Part shown: positions 1-9,416 of the stretch, one piece after another | Position numbering within the stretch: the first letter of the stretch is position 1 | Layout: each line of letters opens with the position of its first letter | Origin: Pseudomonas sp. UBA6562 | GTDB lineage: Bacteria; Pseudomonadota; Gammaproteobacteria; Pseudomonadales; Pseudomonadaceae | Length of the DNA: 64,000 bases | NCBI RefSeq assembly: GCF_002434265.1 | Contig: NZ_DJJS01000009.1 | Location: 85,757-149,756 of the forward strand | Direction: 5' to 3' | Notes under the pieces: generated by a model | Database searches by the model: none | Seen by the model: the letters and a program-made list of their open reading frames with translations, nothing else | Told to the model about the DNA's origin: nothing | Program-made: the position numbers and the translations under genes

Positions 1-227
1 CCGCCGGCACACACGTGCAGGACGCGCGCAATGGCTGGCGTTGGACGGCTGTCGGTAGACCCACACCGATCGCCGACCCTGGCGCTCGAAGGTTTCGAAC
101 CGACCTCCATGCGCACCGCTCAAAGCCTGCAACCCGCCTGATCCCCATTCATCGCGCGAGCTTCGCGCCGCTTCCACGGGAAGCCTGAAGCGCGAAGCCC
201 GCCATTGCTTCCGGAGGAAGCTTTTTC
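1..227. other. Left-edge non-coding segment upstream of betA
   Basis: I recognise no protein in this stretch in any frame. In other pseudomonads betB commonly precedes betA, but its C-terminus is not visible here. The segment ends in a strong ribosome-binding site (GGAGGAAG, 213-220) for betA and contains the nested hairpin listed separately. Confidence 0.5.
160..198 (+). other. Nested inverted repeat in the betA leader
   Basis: GCTTCGCGC (160-168) pairs with GCGCGAAGC (190-198). Inside it CTTCC (171-175) pairs with GGAAG (179-183) around a 3-nt loop. It lies 15 nt before the betA ribosome-binding site and has no T-tract. It could be an intercistronic processing or stability element; its function is not known. 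Confidence 0.55.
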
Positions 228-1919
228 ATGGAATACGACTACATCATCGTCGGTGCCGGCTCGGCCGGTAACACCCTCGCCACCCGCCTGACCGAAGACG
301 CCGGCACCACCGTGCTGCTGCTCGAAGCCGGCGGCCCGGACTACCGTTTCGACTTCCGCACGCAGATGCCGGCCGCGCTGGCCTTCCCCCTGCAAGGCCG
401 CCGCTACAACTGGGCCTACGAGACCGATCCGGAGCCGCACATGGACAACCGCCGCATGGAATGTGGCCGCGGTAAAGGGCTGGGCGGTTCGTCGCTGATC
501 AACGGCATGTGCTACATCCGCGGCAACGCCATGGACTTCGACGGCTGGGCCAAGCTGCCCGGCCTGGAAGACTGGGCCTACCTCGACTGCCTGCCGTACT
601 TCCGCAAGGCCGAAACCCGCGACATCGGCCCGAACGACTACCACGGCGGCGACGGCCCGTTGAGCGTGGCAACGCCCAAGCCCGACAACAACCCGCTGTT
701 CAACGCCATGGTCGAAGCCGGCGTGCAAGCCGGTTACCCGCGCACCGACGACCTCAACGGCTACCAGCAGGAAGGCTTCGGCCCAATGGACCGCTCGGTG
801 ACCAAGAACGGCCGCCGTTCCAGCACCGCCCGTGGCTACCTTGATCAGGCCAAGAAGCGCCCGAACCTGACCATCGTCACCCATGCCCTGAGCGACCGCA
901 TCCTGTTCGACGGCAAGCGTGCCGTGGGTGTGACCTACCTGCACGGCGACAGCGAAGAGCGCATCGAAGTGCGCGCACGCAAGGAAGTGATCGTCAGCTC
1001 CGGTGCCATCGCCACCCCGCAACTGCTGCAACGCTCCGGCGTCGGCCCGCGCGCGCTGCTCGAAAGCCACGACATCCCTGTGGTGCACGACCTGCCGGGC
1101 GTCGGCGAGAACCTGCAGGACCACCTGGAGCTGTACCTGCAATACGCCTGCACCCAGCCGGTCTCGCTGTACCCGTCGCTACTGTGGTGGAACCAGCCGG
1201 CCATCGGCGCCGAATGGCTGTTCAACGGCACCGGCATCGGCGCCAGCAACCAGTTCGAAGCGGGCGGTTTCATCCGCAGCCGCCCCGAGTTCGAGTGGCC
1301 GAACATCCAGTACCATTTCCTGCCGGTGGCGATCAACTACAACGGCAGCAAGGGCGTGCAGGAGCACGGCTTCCAAGCGCACATGGGCTCGATGCGCTCG
1401 CCTAGCCGCGGTCGCGTGCAGGTCAAATCCAAAGACCCGCGCCAGCACCCGAGCATCCTGTTCAACTACATGGCCACCGAGCAGGACTGGCAGGAATTCC
1501 GCGACGGCATCCGCCTGACTCGCGAGATCATGGCCCAGCCCGCGTTGGACCAGTACCGCGGCCGCGAGATCAGCCCGGGCGAGCACGTGCAAACCGACGA
1601 GGAACTGGACAAGTTCATCCGCGAGCACGCCGAGACGGCCTACCACCCGTCCTGCTCGTGCAAGATGGGCGACGACGACATGGCGGTGGTCGACGGTCAG
1701 GGCCGCGTGCACGGCATGCAAGGGCTGCGCGTGGTGGATGCGTCGATCATGCCGATCATCATCACCGGCAACCTCAACGCCACGACGATCATGATCGCCG
1801 AGAAAATCGCCGACAAGATCCGCAACCGCGCTCCATTGCCGCGCAGCACCGCCACCTACCACGTGGCCAATGGCGCGCCGGTCAAAGGTAAAGCGATGCG
1901 TGAGGTCCAGCAGGGCTGA
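228..1919 (+). CDS. betA: Choline dehydrogenase (glycine betaine synthesis)
   Basis: A 563-residue GMC-family flavoprotein that oxidises choline to betaine aldehyde at the inner membrane, the first step of glycine betaine osmoprotectant synthesis and of choline catabolism. The N-terminus has the FAD dinucleotide-binding motif GAGSAGNTLATRL (about residues 8-20), followed by the GMC signature GGSSLING near residue 90. The C-terminal GMC domain has the catalytic pair His473 (in YHPSCSCKMG) and Asn517 (in GNLNATT), with the same 44-residue spacing as His466/Asn510 of choline oxidase. Length matches BetA. The ATG at 228 has GGAGGAAG eight bases upstream. betI and betB would be expected to the left, outside the window. 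Identification is secure. Confidence 0.96.
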   Translation: MEYDYIIVGAGSAGNTLATRLTEDAGTTVLLLEAGGPDYRFDFRTQMPAALAFPLQGRRYNWAYETDPEPHMDNRRMECGRGKGLGGSSLINGMCYIRGNAMDFDGWAKLPGLEDWAYLDCLPYFRKAETRDIGPNDYHGGDGPLSVATPKPDNNPLFNAMVEAGVQAGYPRTDDLNGYQQEGFGPMDRSVTKNGRRSSTARGYLDQAKKRPNLTIVTHALSDRILFDGKRAVGVTYLHGDSEERIEVRARKEVIVSSGAIATPQLLQRSGVGPRALLESHDIPVVHDLPGVGENLQDHLELYLQYACTQPVSLYPSLLWWNQPAIGAEWLFNGTGIGASNQFEAGGFIRSRPEFEWPNIQYHFLPVAINYNGSKGVQEHGFQAHMGSMRSPSRGRVQVKSKDPRQHPSILFNYMATEQDWQEFRDGIRLTREIMAQPALDQYRGREISPGEHVQTDEELDKFIREHAETAYHPSCSCKMGDDDMAVVDGQGRVHGMQGLRVVDASIMPIIITGNLNATTIMIAEKIADKIRNRAPLPRSTATYHVANGAPVKGKAMREVQQG

Positions 1920-2081
1920 TACCCGGCGCTGGACCGTGGAGTGAGCAGTGCCGATCGGCCAGGCAAGAGCGATCAGCTGCCCTCCCGGTCGCCGGCAACG
2001 CCGGCCCACCCCACTAGGACGGCGCAATACCCGGGGTGGCTGTCCGGCAGTGCCCCCACGCGCTCCCTCCCGCCTCCTGGC

Positions 2082-4112
2082 TCAGGTAGGCAGCGCAAAA
2101 AACGTGCGCATCAGCGCGTCGTCGTCCGTACCCAACCGTTCGGCCAGCCGTTGCCGGTCGAACACCGCACCGCTACGCATCTCGCGTAGCGATGCTCCCT
2201 CCGGCGCTTGCGCCAACGCCTCAAGACGCACCTCGGTGAATCGATAGGTGTCGGCCTGCACGGCGCGCAGGTTTTTGACCCGCAGATGGCGCCCAGGCAG
2301 CATCAACGCCTCGGCTTCGTCCGGCCGGCTCGAAAAGGGCGCAATGGGCGTCGCCTTGACATACGGCCCCGGCTCCAGAACGTAGACCACTGCGCCATCG
2401 TCGAACGCCGTGGCGCCGCTGACCTGCGCCTGCGGATCGTTGAACACCTCCCAAAGCGCATAGGGATTTTCGGTGAACGAGGTGAAGTCCGTGGTCACCA
2501 GCACGTCACCCGCCCCAATGGCGTGCTCGCCTGCCGTGACGATCCCCGACCCTCGCGCATGCGACCCCGCCCGGTACAAAGGCACTTCACTGCTCGCCCC
2601 GATCTGGCCCAGGGCGCGTGCCAGCGCTTGGCTGCGCCGAACGTTCTCGGCCCGGGTGCCGTCCAGGGGCAGTCCCTGCCACAGGCGGTTATAGCGCTCC
2701 GGCGCGCTGGTGTACTCGCTGATGGCGGCGGAGCCGAAGCCCAGTTCGTCGCGATAGACGGCATAAGGTTCGCTGAACGCGTCCAGGTATGCACCGCCGG
2801 CACCCACCGCTTCGTGATCGGCCCAAGGCACTTCCGTCAGCTGCGCTTGCTGGCGCGCCAATGCCTGATCTGACCTGGCCAGCAGTTCGTCGGCCGCTGG
2901 CGCCATGTAGGGCGTCCAGTCGAAAGCGTCCTCATTCGAGGGTTCGGACCCGCCCACCGACAGCGGTCGGCGTCCTTCCTCGAACAGCTCGCCGGCACGC
3001 ATCATGGCCGCATCGAGCAGGATGAAAAGCATGTCCAACACCACAGCCGACCAGGCCGCCGAGCGCCACGCCGCCTTCCCTGTGAGCGCACGGTCGAGGT
3101 GCAAGCCAAGGGTTGCGGCACTCAGCCCCAACGATGTGAGAACGACAGGCCAACCAAACGGTGCCAAGGGGGCGATCAGCACGCCGGCTGTCTCCAAACC
3201 TGCCAGCCACTTGGCTTTGCGCAGTTGCGCGTTGGTTGTGAGGCGCTCGTGGGCATCGCTGACCAGTTCGCTCATGAGCCTGTCACGCAGGTGGACGAAC
3301 AGATCGCCAAGCACCGCTTTCGACCGCCTGGCGACGGCCTTGCCGGCAAGGGAAGCGGCAAGTGTCTGGCGGCTCTCGAACATCTCCAGCCCGATGGCCG
3401 CGTCTGTGGAGTACAGGCACATCCTGCCGTTCTTGAGACGACGCACGAACAGCGGCTGGACGAAGGGCGTCGTGGCGGACAGCGCGTACCAGCCCGTGCG
3501 TTGGGTCGATGCGAAAGCCTGCCGCAATGCGTCCGTACTACTGGGCAGCGTGGGAACGACAAGGGTGGCGGCAAGCACCTCGCGCCGCTCGGCCACGCTC
3601 AACGCACTGCGGCCGACCGCCGCCAGAAAGCGGGCACGAGCCCATACGCAGTAGTCATCGCCGCGCTGCGCCTGGAAGCGTTGCAGGGCCTGGGCATAAC
3701 GCCCGGCGAAATCCATGTCCCACAAGGCCAGCAGCACTTGCTCGGCACTGAGCCGAACCTCATTGCGCTCGTCGTAATCGGCGTGGCTGGCATCCACTCG
3801 ATAGAAACCGCCATACAGGCCCAACTCGTCGGCTGCGGCCTGCTGCTGCGCGCTGAAACGCTGGAGGACCAGGTCGGTCAGGGTCATCGAACGCTGCGGC
3901 GGCCCACGGTGGCGCCAGCCGGTGTAGCTCAGCGGGCTGCTGGCAGCGGATGGAAAGGTGTGCCAGTACAGCCGGTCGGGATCGAGCCAGTAACCCAGCT
4001 GACGCTCCACCAAGTGGCCCGCAGCCCGACGCGCAAGGCCGTGTAGGTCGGGAAACTGCGCCATCAGGCGTTGGGTGATTCGGGCAAGGGAAGGAATATC
4101 TTTTGGATTCAT
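2082..4112 (-). CDS. Putative toxin: DUF6543-like protein with C-terminal ADP-ribosyltransferase domain
   Basis: A 676-residue protein counted from the ATG at 4112; a TTG four codons upstream is the alternative start. The first ~250 residues resemble the DUF6543 (dermonecrotic-toxin-like) region found in large Pseudomonas toxins. Two hydrophobic stretches follow at about 301-339 and 350-372, suggesting membrane insertion or translocation. The C-terminal ~170 residues show the R-S-E pattern of ADP-ribosyltransferases: Arg514 in LYRAGSH, Ser545 in DFTSFTENP, and Glu599-x-Glu601 in RPDEAEALMLPG, with a downstream LPG-x-hydrophobic strand. I infer NAD-dependent modification of an unknown target. 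There is no signal peptide and no obvious immunity or secretion gene alongside. It sits alone between betA and the antiporter gene, on the opposite strand to both, as an inserted gene would. The domain call rests on motif reading only. Confidence 0.7.
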   Translation of the reverse strand: MNPKDIPSLARITQRLMAQFPDLHGLARRAAGHLVERQLGYWLDPDRLYWHTFPSAASSPLSYTGWRHRGPPQRSMTLTDLVLQRFSAQQQAAADELGLYGGFYRVDASHADYDERNEVRLSAEQVLLALWDMDFAGRYAQALQRFQAQRGDDYCVWARARFLAAVGRSALSVAERREVLAATLVVPTLPSSTDALRQAFASTQRTGWYALSATTPFVQPLFVRRLKNGRMCLYSTDAAIGLEMFESRQTLAASLAGKAVARRSKAVLGDLFVHLRDRLMSELVSDAHERLTTNAQLRKAKWLAGLETAGVLIAPLAPFGWPVVLTSLGLSAATLGLHLDRALTGKAAWRSAAWSAVVLDMLFILLDAAMMRAGELFEEGRRPLSVGGSEPSNEDAFDWTPYMAPAADELLARSDQALARQQAQLTEVPWADHEAVGAGGAYLDAFSEPYAVYRDELGFGSAAISEYTSAPERYNRLWQGLPLDGTRAENVRRSQALARALGQIGASSEVPLYRAGSHARGSGIVTAGEHAIGAGDVLVTTDFTSFTENPYALWEVFNDPQAQVSGATAFDDGAVVYVLEPGPYVKATPIAPFSSRPDEAEALMLPGRHLRVKNLRAVQADTYRFTEVRLEALAQAPEGASLREMRSGAVFDRQRLAERLGTDDDALMRTFFALPT

Positions 4113-4286
4113 GGCGATAGGCAACCTGAGTGAGGGGTGCGCTACTGAAACCGCCTTTACTGGGAACCATTCGGTATCACTTTACAGCCCGCATCGGCAT
4201 CGGGTTAGAATCGATTGGCACGCGACCTGCTAGCCAAAGCCCACTCAAGGTCTGCCTTTCCCCGCAACACGCTGGAGTACACGCCC

Positions 4287-6029
4287 TTGGATGCAAGCAC
4301 CATCAACAGCCTGTTCCTGATCGGCGCCTTGCTGGTGGGTGCGAGCATTCTGGTCAGCTCGCTGTCTTCGCGCCTGGGCATCCCGATTCTGGTCATCATT
4401 CTGGCCGTAGGCATGGTCGCCGGCGTCGACGGTGGCGGCATCGTCTTCAACAACTACCCGACCGCGTATTTGGTAGGCAACCTGGCCCTGGCGGTGATTC
4501 TGCTCGACGGTGGCCTGCGCACGCGGGTGGCAAGTTTCCGCGTGGCTTTATGGCCGGCGTTGTCGCTGGCCACGGTCGGGGTGCTGATCACCACGGCATT
4601 GACCGGCATGGTCGCCGCCTGGCTGTTCGACCTGAGCCTGATCCAGGGCCTGCTGATCGGCGCCATCGTCGGCTCCACCGACGCCGCGGCGGTGTTCTCG
4701 CTGTTGGGCGGCAAAGGCCTGAACGAACGGGTCACCGCTACGCTGGAGATCGAATCGGGCAGCAACGACCCCATGGCGGTATTCCTCACCGTCACCCTGA
4801 TCGAGATGATCGCCAGCAACCAGACCGGCCTGCACTGGAGCCTGCTCGGCCACCTGATCCGCGAGTTCGGCATCGGCGGCTTGCTGGGCCTGGGCGGCGG
4901 CTGGCTGATGCTGCAAGCGGTCAATCGCATCCACCTGGCCAGCGCCCTGTACCCGATCCTGGTGATCGCCGGCGGCCTGGTGGTGTTCTCCCTGACCAAC
5001 GCCCTGCACGGCAGCGGCTTCCTGGCGGTGTACCTGTGCGGCCTGGTGCTGGGCAATCGGCCGATCCGCAGCCGCCACGGCATCCTGCACATGCTCGACG
5101 GCATGGCCTGGCTGGCGCAGATCGGCATGTTCCTGGTGCTGGGGCTGCTGGTCACTCCGCACGACCTGCTGCCCATCGCCGTGCCGGCCCTGGGCCTGGC
5201 GCTATGGATGATCGTGGTCGCCCGGCCGCTGTCGGTGTTCGCCGCGCTGCTGCCGTTCAAAGCCTTCCATGACCGCGAAAAAGCCTTCATCGCCTGGGTC
5301 GGCCTGCGTGGCGCGGTGCCGATCATTCTCGCGGTGTTCCCGTTGATGGCCGGGCTGCCGCAAGCGCAGCTGTTCTTCAACCTGGCGTTCTTCATCGTGC
5401 TCATCTCGCTGCTGGTGCAGGGCACCAGCCTGCCGTGGATGGCCAAACTGCTGAAGGTCACCGTGCCGCCCGACCCGGCGCCGATTTCGCGTTCCGCGCT
5501 GGAGGTGCACATCACCAGCGAGTGGGAGCTGTTCGTCTACCGCCTGGGCCAGGAAAAGTGGTGCATCGGCGCTGCCCTGCGCGAGCTGAAGATGCCGCCG
5601 GGCACGCGCATCGCCGCGCTGTTCCGCGGCGAGGAACTGCTGCACCCCTCGGGCAGCACCGTGCTGCAGGTCGACGACATGCTCTGCGTGATCGGCCACG
5701 AACACGACCTGCCGGCCCTCGGCAAACTGTTCAGCCAGGCGCCGCAGCGTGGGCTGGATCTGCGCTTCTTCGGCGACTTCGTGCTCGAAGGCGATGCCGA
5801 ACTGGGCGCGGTGGCCGCGCTGTACGGTCTGCAACTGGATGGGCTGGACAGCCGCATGCCGCTGGCGCAGTTCATCCGCCAAAAGGTCGGCGGCGCTCCG
5901 GTGGTGGGCGACCAGATCGAATGGCACAGCACGCTGTGGACCATTGCGCTGATGGAGGGGAACAAGATCATGAAAGTCGGCGTCAAATTCCCCGAGGGCG
6001 CCCGACCCGGTCCTGGCTTGTTCCTCTAA
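4287..6029 (+). CDS. cvrA: Potassium/proton antiporter, CvrA (NhaP2) family
   Basis: A 580-residue CPA1-type antiporter that exchanges cytoplasmic K+ (or Na+) for protons across the inner membrane. A TTG start at 4287 is chosen because it yields the N-terminus MDASTINSLFLIG, matching E. coli CvrA, and has CTGGAG 9 nt upstream. About a dozen membrane segments fill residues 1-390. These include the conserved GSTDAAAVFSLLGG and ESGSNDPMAVFLT motifs carrying the ion-binding Asp residues. The cytosolic tail has a TrkA-C/RCK-type domain (about 400-490) and a CorC/HlyC-like transporter-associated domain to the end. Length matches CvrA (about 578). It is followed 38 nt later by mscK on the same strand, so both may serve osmotic adjustment. 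Confidence 0.93.
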   Translation: MDASTINSLFLIGALLVGASILVSSLSSRLGIPILVIILAVGMVAGVDGGGIVFNNYPTAYLVGNLALAVILLDGGLRTRVASFRVALWPALSLATVGVLITTALTGMVAAWLFDLSLIQGLLIGAIVGSTDAAAVFSLLGGKGLNERVTATLEIESGSNDPMAVFLTVTLIEMIASNQTGLHWSLLGHLIREFGIGGLLGLGGGWLMLQAVNRIHLASALYPILVIAGGLVVFSLTNALHGSGFLAVYLCGLVLGNRPIRSRHGILHMLDGMAWLAQIGMFLVLGLLVTPHDLLPIAVPALGLALWMIVVARPLSVFAALLPFKAFHDREKAFIAWVGLRGAVPIILAVFPLMAGLPQAQLFFNLAFFIVLISLLVQGTSLPWMAKLLKVTVPPDPAPISRSALEVHITSEWELFVYRLGQEKWCIGAALRELKMPPGTRIAALFRGEELLHPSGSTVLQVDDMLCVIGHEHDLPALGKLFSQAPQRGLDLRFFGDFVLEGDAELGAVAALYGLQLDGLDSRMPLAQFIRQKVGGAPVVGDQIEWHSTLWTIALMEGNKIMKVGVKFPEGARPGPGLFL

Positions 6030-6067
6030 ACCTTCGCCACTGCCCCGGCATTTCAAGAATTCTGCCT

Positions 6068-9000
6068 ATGTTCCCGCGCGTACTCCGCACAGCCCTGCTC
6101 GGGCTGTGCCTGCTCCTTCCCCTGGCTGGCGTGGCCGCCGAAGCGCCCACCAGCGACAGCGTCCAGCAAAGCCTCGACAAGATCGCCGAGCGCAAACTGC
6201 CCGAGGCCGATCAGAAAGCGCTGCAACAGCTGTTGGAAAAGACCCTTTCCTGGCTCGACAGCCGCGACGACAGCCAGCAGAAGCTCGACGCCCTGCGCGT
6301 GCAGTTGGCCGACGCGCCCAAGGAAATCAACGACAGCCAGCAGCAGCTCAACCAGCTCAAGGCCAGCCAGCCGGCGCCGGTGGCGCAGCGCTACAGCAAG
6401 CTCGACGTGCCGCAGCTCGAACAGCTGCTCAGCGAGCGCAGCACCCAGCAGGGTGACCTGCAAAAGGCGCTGTCCGAAGCCAATAGCCTGATCATCAACT
6501 CGCAGACCCGTCCCGAGCGCGCCCAGGCCGAAATCAGCAACGCGCAAAGCCGTACCCAGCAGATCAACAACCTGCTCAAGCAAGGCAAGGACAACGGCAA
6601 GACCCTCAGCGCCGACCAGCGCAACCAGCTCAACGCGGAGCTGGCTTCGCTCAATGCCCTGACCCAGTTGCGTCGCCGAGAGCTGGCCGGCAACGGCCTG
6701 CTGCAAGACCTGGGCAACGCCCAGCACGACCTGCTGATCGAAAAGGCCGCACGCCTGGAGCAGGAAATCCAGGACCTGCAAACCCTGATCAACGGCAAAC
6801 GCCTGGCCCAGTCGCAACAGGCCGTCACCCAACAGTCGCTGGAAGCGCAAAAAGCCGGTGGCAGCACTTTGCTGGCCAGCGAGAGCGCCGACAACCTGGA
6901 GCTGTCCGACTACCTGCTCAAGAGCACCGACCGCCTCAACGAACTGACCCAGCAGAACCTGCGCGTCAAGCAGCAGCTCGACAACGTCACTCAGGCCGAC
7001 CAGGCCCTGGACGAGCAGATCAACGTGCTCAAGGGCAGCCTGCTGCTGTCCAAGATCCTCTACAAGCAGAAGCAGGCGCTGCCGCATCTGAAGCTCGACC
7101 GCGACCTGGCCGACCAGATCGCCGACATCCGTCTGTACCAGTTCGAGGTCAACCAGCAGCGCGAGCAGATGAGCACGCCGGGCGCCTACGTGGAGAAACT
7201 GCTGGCCGACCAGCCGCAGGAAAACGTCACTCCGGCGCTGCGCAAGGCTTTGCTGGAGGTGGCCATCACCCGCAGCGACCTGCTCGAGCGGCTCAACCGC
7301 GAGCTGTCGGCGGTGCTCAACGAATCGATCACCCTGCAGCTCAATCAGAAACAGCTGTTCAGCACGGCGCAGAACCTGCGCACCACCCTCGAAGAGCAGA
7401 TGTTCTGGATTCCCAGCAACAAGGCGCTGGACGTGGAATGGCTGCGCTATGCGCCCGAACGCCTGGTCGAACAGATCGGCGGCCTGCCCTGGGCCTCCGG
7501 CGTGACCGAGCTGGGCAGCGGCCTGGCCCAGCACCCGCTGCTGTTCCTGCCGTTGCTGCTGGCCATCGGCGCGCTGCTGTGGCGGCGCAGCTATCTGTAC
7601 GAGCAGTTGAACAAGGTCCATCAGGACATCGGCCACTTCAAGCGCGACAGCCAGTGGCACACACCCCAGGCGATCCTGATCAACATTCTGTTGGCCATGC
7701 CGTTGAGCCTGGCCCTGGCGCTGTGCAGCTACGCCTTGCAGATCGACGCCCGCGGGCAGAACGGCAACCTCGGCGCGGCCCTGTGGCAACTGGCGCAGGC
7801 TTGGCTGGTGTTCTATACCGCCTACCGCATCCTCTCTCCGGGAGGCGTGGCCGAGGTGCATTTCCGCTGGTACAAGCCGCAAGTGCAGTTCCTGCGCGGT
7901 TGGGTGCGGCGCCTGGGCACCGTGGTGCTGGCCCTGGTCGGCGTGGTGGCGGTGGCCGAACACCAACCCTCGGCGCTGGCCGACGACGTGTTCGGCATCG
8001 CCGTGGTCCTGGCCTGCTACGCCCTGATGGCGCTGCTGCTCAGCCGCCTGCTGCTGAGCAGCCCGGCGCACCGCGACACCTCGCTGTTCCGCAAGGCCGT
8101 GGGCGTGGCCTTCACCGCCCTGCCCATCGCCTTGTTCGTGGCGGTGTGCTTCGGCTACTACTACACCGCGCTCAAACTCACCGACCGGCTGATCTACACC
8201 CTCTACCTGCTGCTGTTCTGGCTGGTGATCGAAGCGGCCTTCATGCGCGGCCTGTCGGTGGCGGCGCGGCGCCTGGCCTACCAGCGCGCGATCAGCAAGC
8301 GCCAGGCCAGCAAGGAAGGGCTCGACGGCGAGGTGGTGATCGAAGAGCCGGCCCTGGACATCGAACAGGTCAACCAGCAGTCGCTGCGCCTGATCCGCCT
8401 GGCACTGCTCGGCGGCTTCATGGCTGCACTGTATTGGGTGTGGTCGGACCTGCTCAGCGTGTTCGCCTACCTCAACAACTTCACGCTCTACGAATACAGC
8501 AGCGGCACGGGCGCGGCCGCCAGCCTGGTGCCGATAAGCCTGGGCGACCTGCTCGGCGCGCTGGTGATCGGCGGCATCACCATCGCCCTGGCCAGCAACC
8601 TGCCGGGCCTGCTGGAAGTGCTGGTGCTGTCGCGGTTGAACCTGGCCCAGGGCAGCGCCTATGCCATCACCACGTTGCTGTCGTACGTGATCGTCGGGGT
8701 CGGCATCGTCAGCACCCTGGCCACCCTGGGGGTGAGCTGGGACAAGCTGCAATGGCTGGTGGCGGCACTGTCGCTGGGCCTGGGCTTCGGCATGCAGGAG
8801 ATCTTCGCCAACTTCATCTCGGGCATCATGATCCTCTTCGAGCGCCCGGTGCGCATCGGCGACACGATCACCATCGGCAACCTGTCCGGCACGGTGAGCA
8901 AGATCCGCATCCGCGCCACCACCATCACCGACTTCGACCGCAAGGACATCATCGTCCCGAACAAGACCTTCATCACCGGGCAGTTGATCAACTGGTCGCT

Positions 9001-9370
9001 GACCGACACCATCACTCGCGTTACCCTCAAGCTGGGCATCGACTACGGCTCGGACCTGGATCTGGTGCGCGAACTGCTGCTCAAGGGCGCCGAAGAGAAC
9101 CCGCGAGTGCTCAAGGACCCCGAGCCCTTGGTGTACTTCCTCAACTTCGGCGAGACCCTGGAGCACGAACTGCGCATGCACGTGCGCGACCTGGGCGACC
9201 GCAACCCGACGCTGGACGAGGTCAACCGCTACATCGACAAGGCGTTCCGCGAGCACGGCATCAAGATCTCCGTGCGCCAGGTGGAGGTGTTCCTGATGGA
9301 CACCAAAGGCGGGCGGCAACAGACGATCGGTCTCGATCCGCGCAAGTCCGATGGCACTGCGCCGGACTGA
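6068..9370 (+). CDS. mscK: Mechanosensitive channel MscK/KefA
   Basis: A large (1100-residue) MscS-superfamily channel that opens on membrane tension, in E. coli modulated by external K+. The start at 6068 gives a signal peptide (hydrophobic core LLGLCLLLPLAGVAAEA). A long periplasmic, Gln/Leu-rich coiled-coil region follows to about residue 480, then roughly eleven membrane segments. The MscS core lies in the last 280 residues: pore helix region GLGFGMQEIFANFISGIM, then the beta domain with ERPVRIGDTITIGNLSGTVSKI. Length fits MscK (1120 in E. coli). The gene starts 38 nt after the K+/H+ antiporter gene. MscM/YjeP is the alternative family member; the antiporter neighbour and N-terminus favour MscK. 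Confidence 0.92.
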   Translation: MFPRVLRTALLGLCLLLPLAGVAAEAPTSDSVQQSLDKIAERKLPEADQKALQQLLEKTLSWLDSRDDSQQKLDALRVQLADAPKEINDSQQQLNQLKASQPAPVAQRYSKLDVPQLEQLLSERSTQQGDLQKALSEANSLIINSQTRPERAQAEISNAQSRTQQINNLLKQGKDNGKTLSADQRNQLNAELASLNALTQLRRRELAGNGLLQDLGNAQHDLLIEKAARLEQEIQDLQTLINGKRLAQSQQAVTQQSLEAQKAGGSTLLASESADNLELSDYLLKSTDRLNELTQQNLRVKQQLDNVTQADQALDEQINVLKGSLLLSKILYKQKQALPHLKLDRDLADQIADIRLYQFEVNQQREQMSTPGAYVEKLLADQPQENVTPALRKALLEVAITRSDLLERLNRELSAVLNESITLQLNQKQLFSTAQNLRTTLEEQMFWIPSNKALDVEWLRYAPERLVEQIGGLPWASGVTELGSGLAQHPLLFLPLLLAIGALLWRRSYLYEQLNKVHQDIGHFKRDSQWHTPQAILINILLAMPLSLALALCSYALQIDARGQNGNLGAALWQLAQAWLVFYTAYRILSPGGVAEVHFRWYKPQVQFLRGWVRRLGTVVLALVGVVAVAEHQPSALADDVFGIAVVLACYALMALLLSRLLLSSPAHRDTSLFRKAVGVAFTALPIALFVAVCFGYYYTALKLTDRLIYTLYLLLFWLVIEAAFMRGLSVAARRLAYQRAISKRQASKEGLDGEVVIEEPALDIEQVNQQSLRLIRLALLGGFMAALYWVWSDLLSVFAYLNNFTLYEYSSGTGAAASLVPISLGDLLGALVIGGITIALASNLPGLLEVLVLSRLNLAQGSAYAITTLLSYVIVGVGIVSTLATLGVSWDKLQWLVAALSLGLGFGMQEIFANFISGIMILFERPVRIGDTITIGNLSGTVSKIRIRATTITDFDRKDIIVPNKTFITGQLINWSLTDTITRVTLKLGIDYGSDLDLVRELLLKGAEENPRVLKDPEPLVYFLNFGETLEHELRMHVRDLGDRNPTLDEVNRYIDKAFREHGIKISVRQVEVFLMDTKGGRQQTIGLDPRKSDGTAPD

Positions 9371-9416
9371 TGGCACTCACACCTAGACCGACGCCAGAAC
9401 AACCTGGAGAAGCCGC

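Noticed and set aside
1..141. C-terminus of betB at the left edge
   Set aside because: None of the plus-strand frames gives a sequence resembling an aldehyde dehydrogenase C-terminus, so I do not call a partial gene.
1991..2039. CCACCCC...GGGGTGG and CCGGCAACGCCGG between betA and the toxin-like gene as terminators
   Set aside because: The larger repeat has a 20-nt loop and neither has a T-run on either strand; too weak to call.
6053..9376. An 1107-codon open frame antisense to mscK
   Set aside because: High-GC shadow frame: Gln/His/Ala-rich translation, no family resemblance, and fully opposite a well-supported channel gene. The same reasoning removes long antisense frames over triC, folA-DUF3482, the YdeP-type gene and the ABC-F gene.
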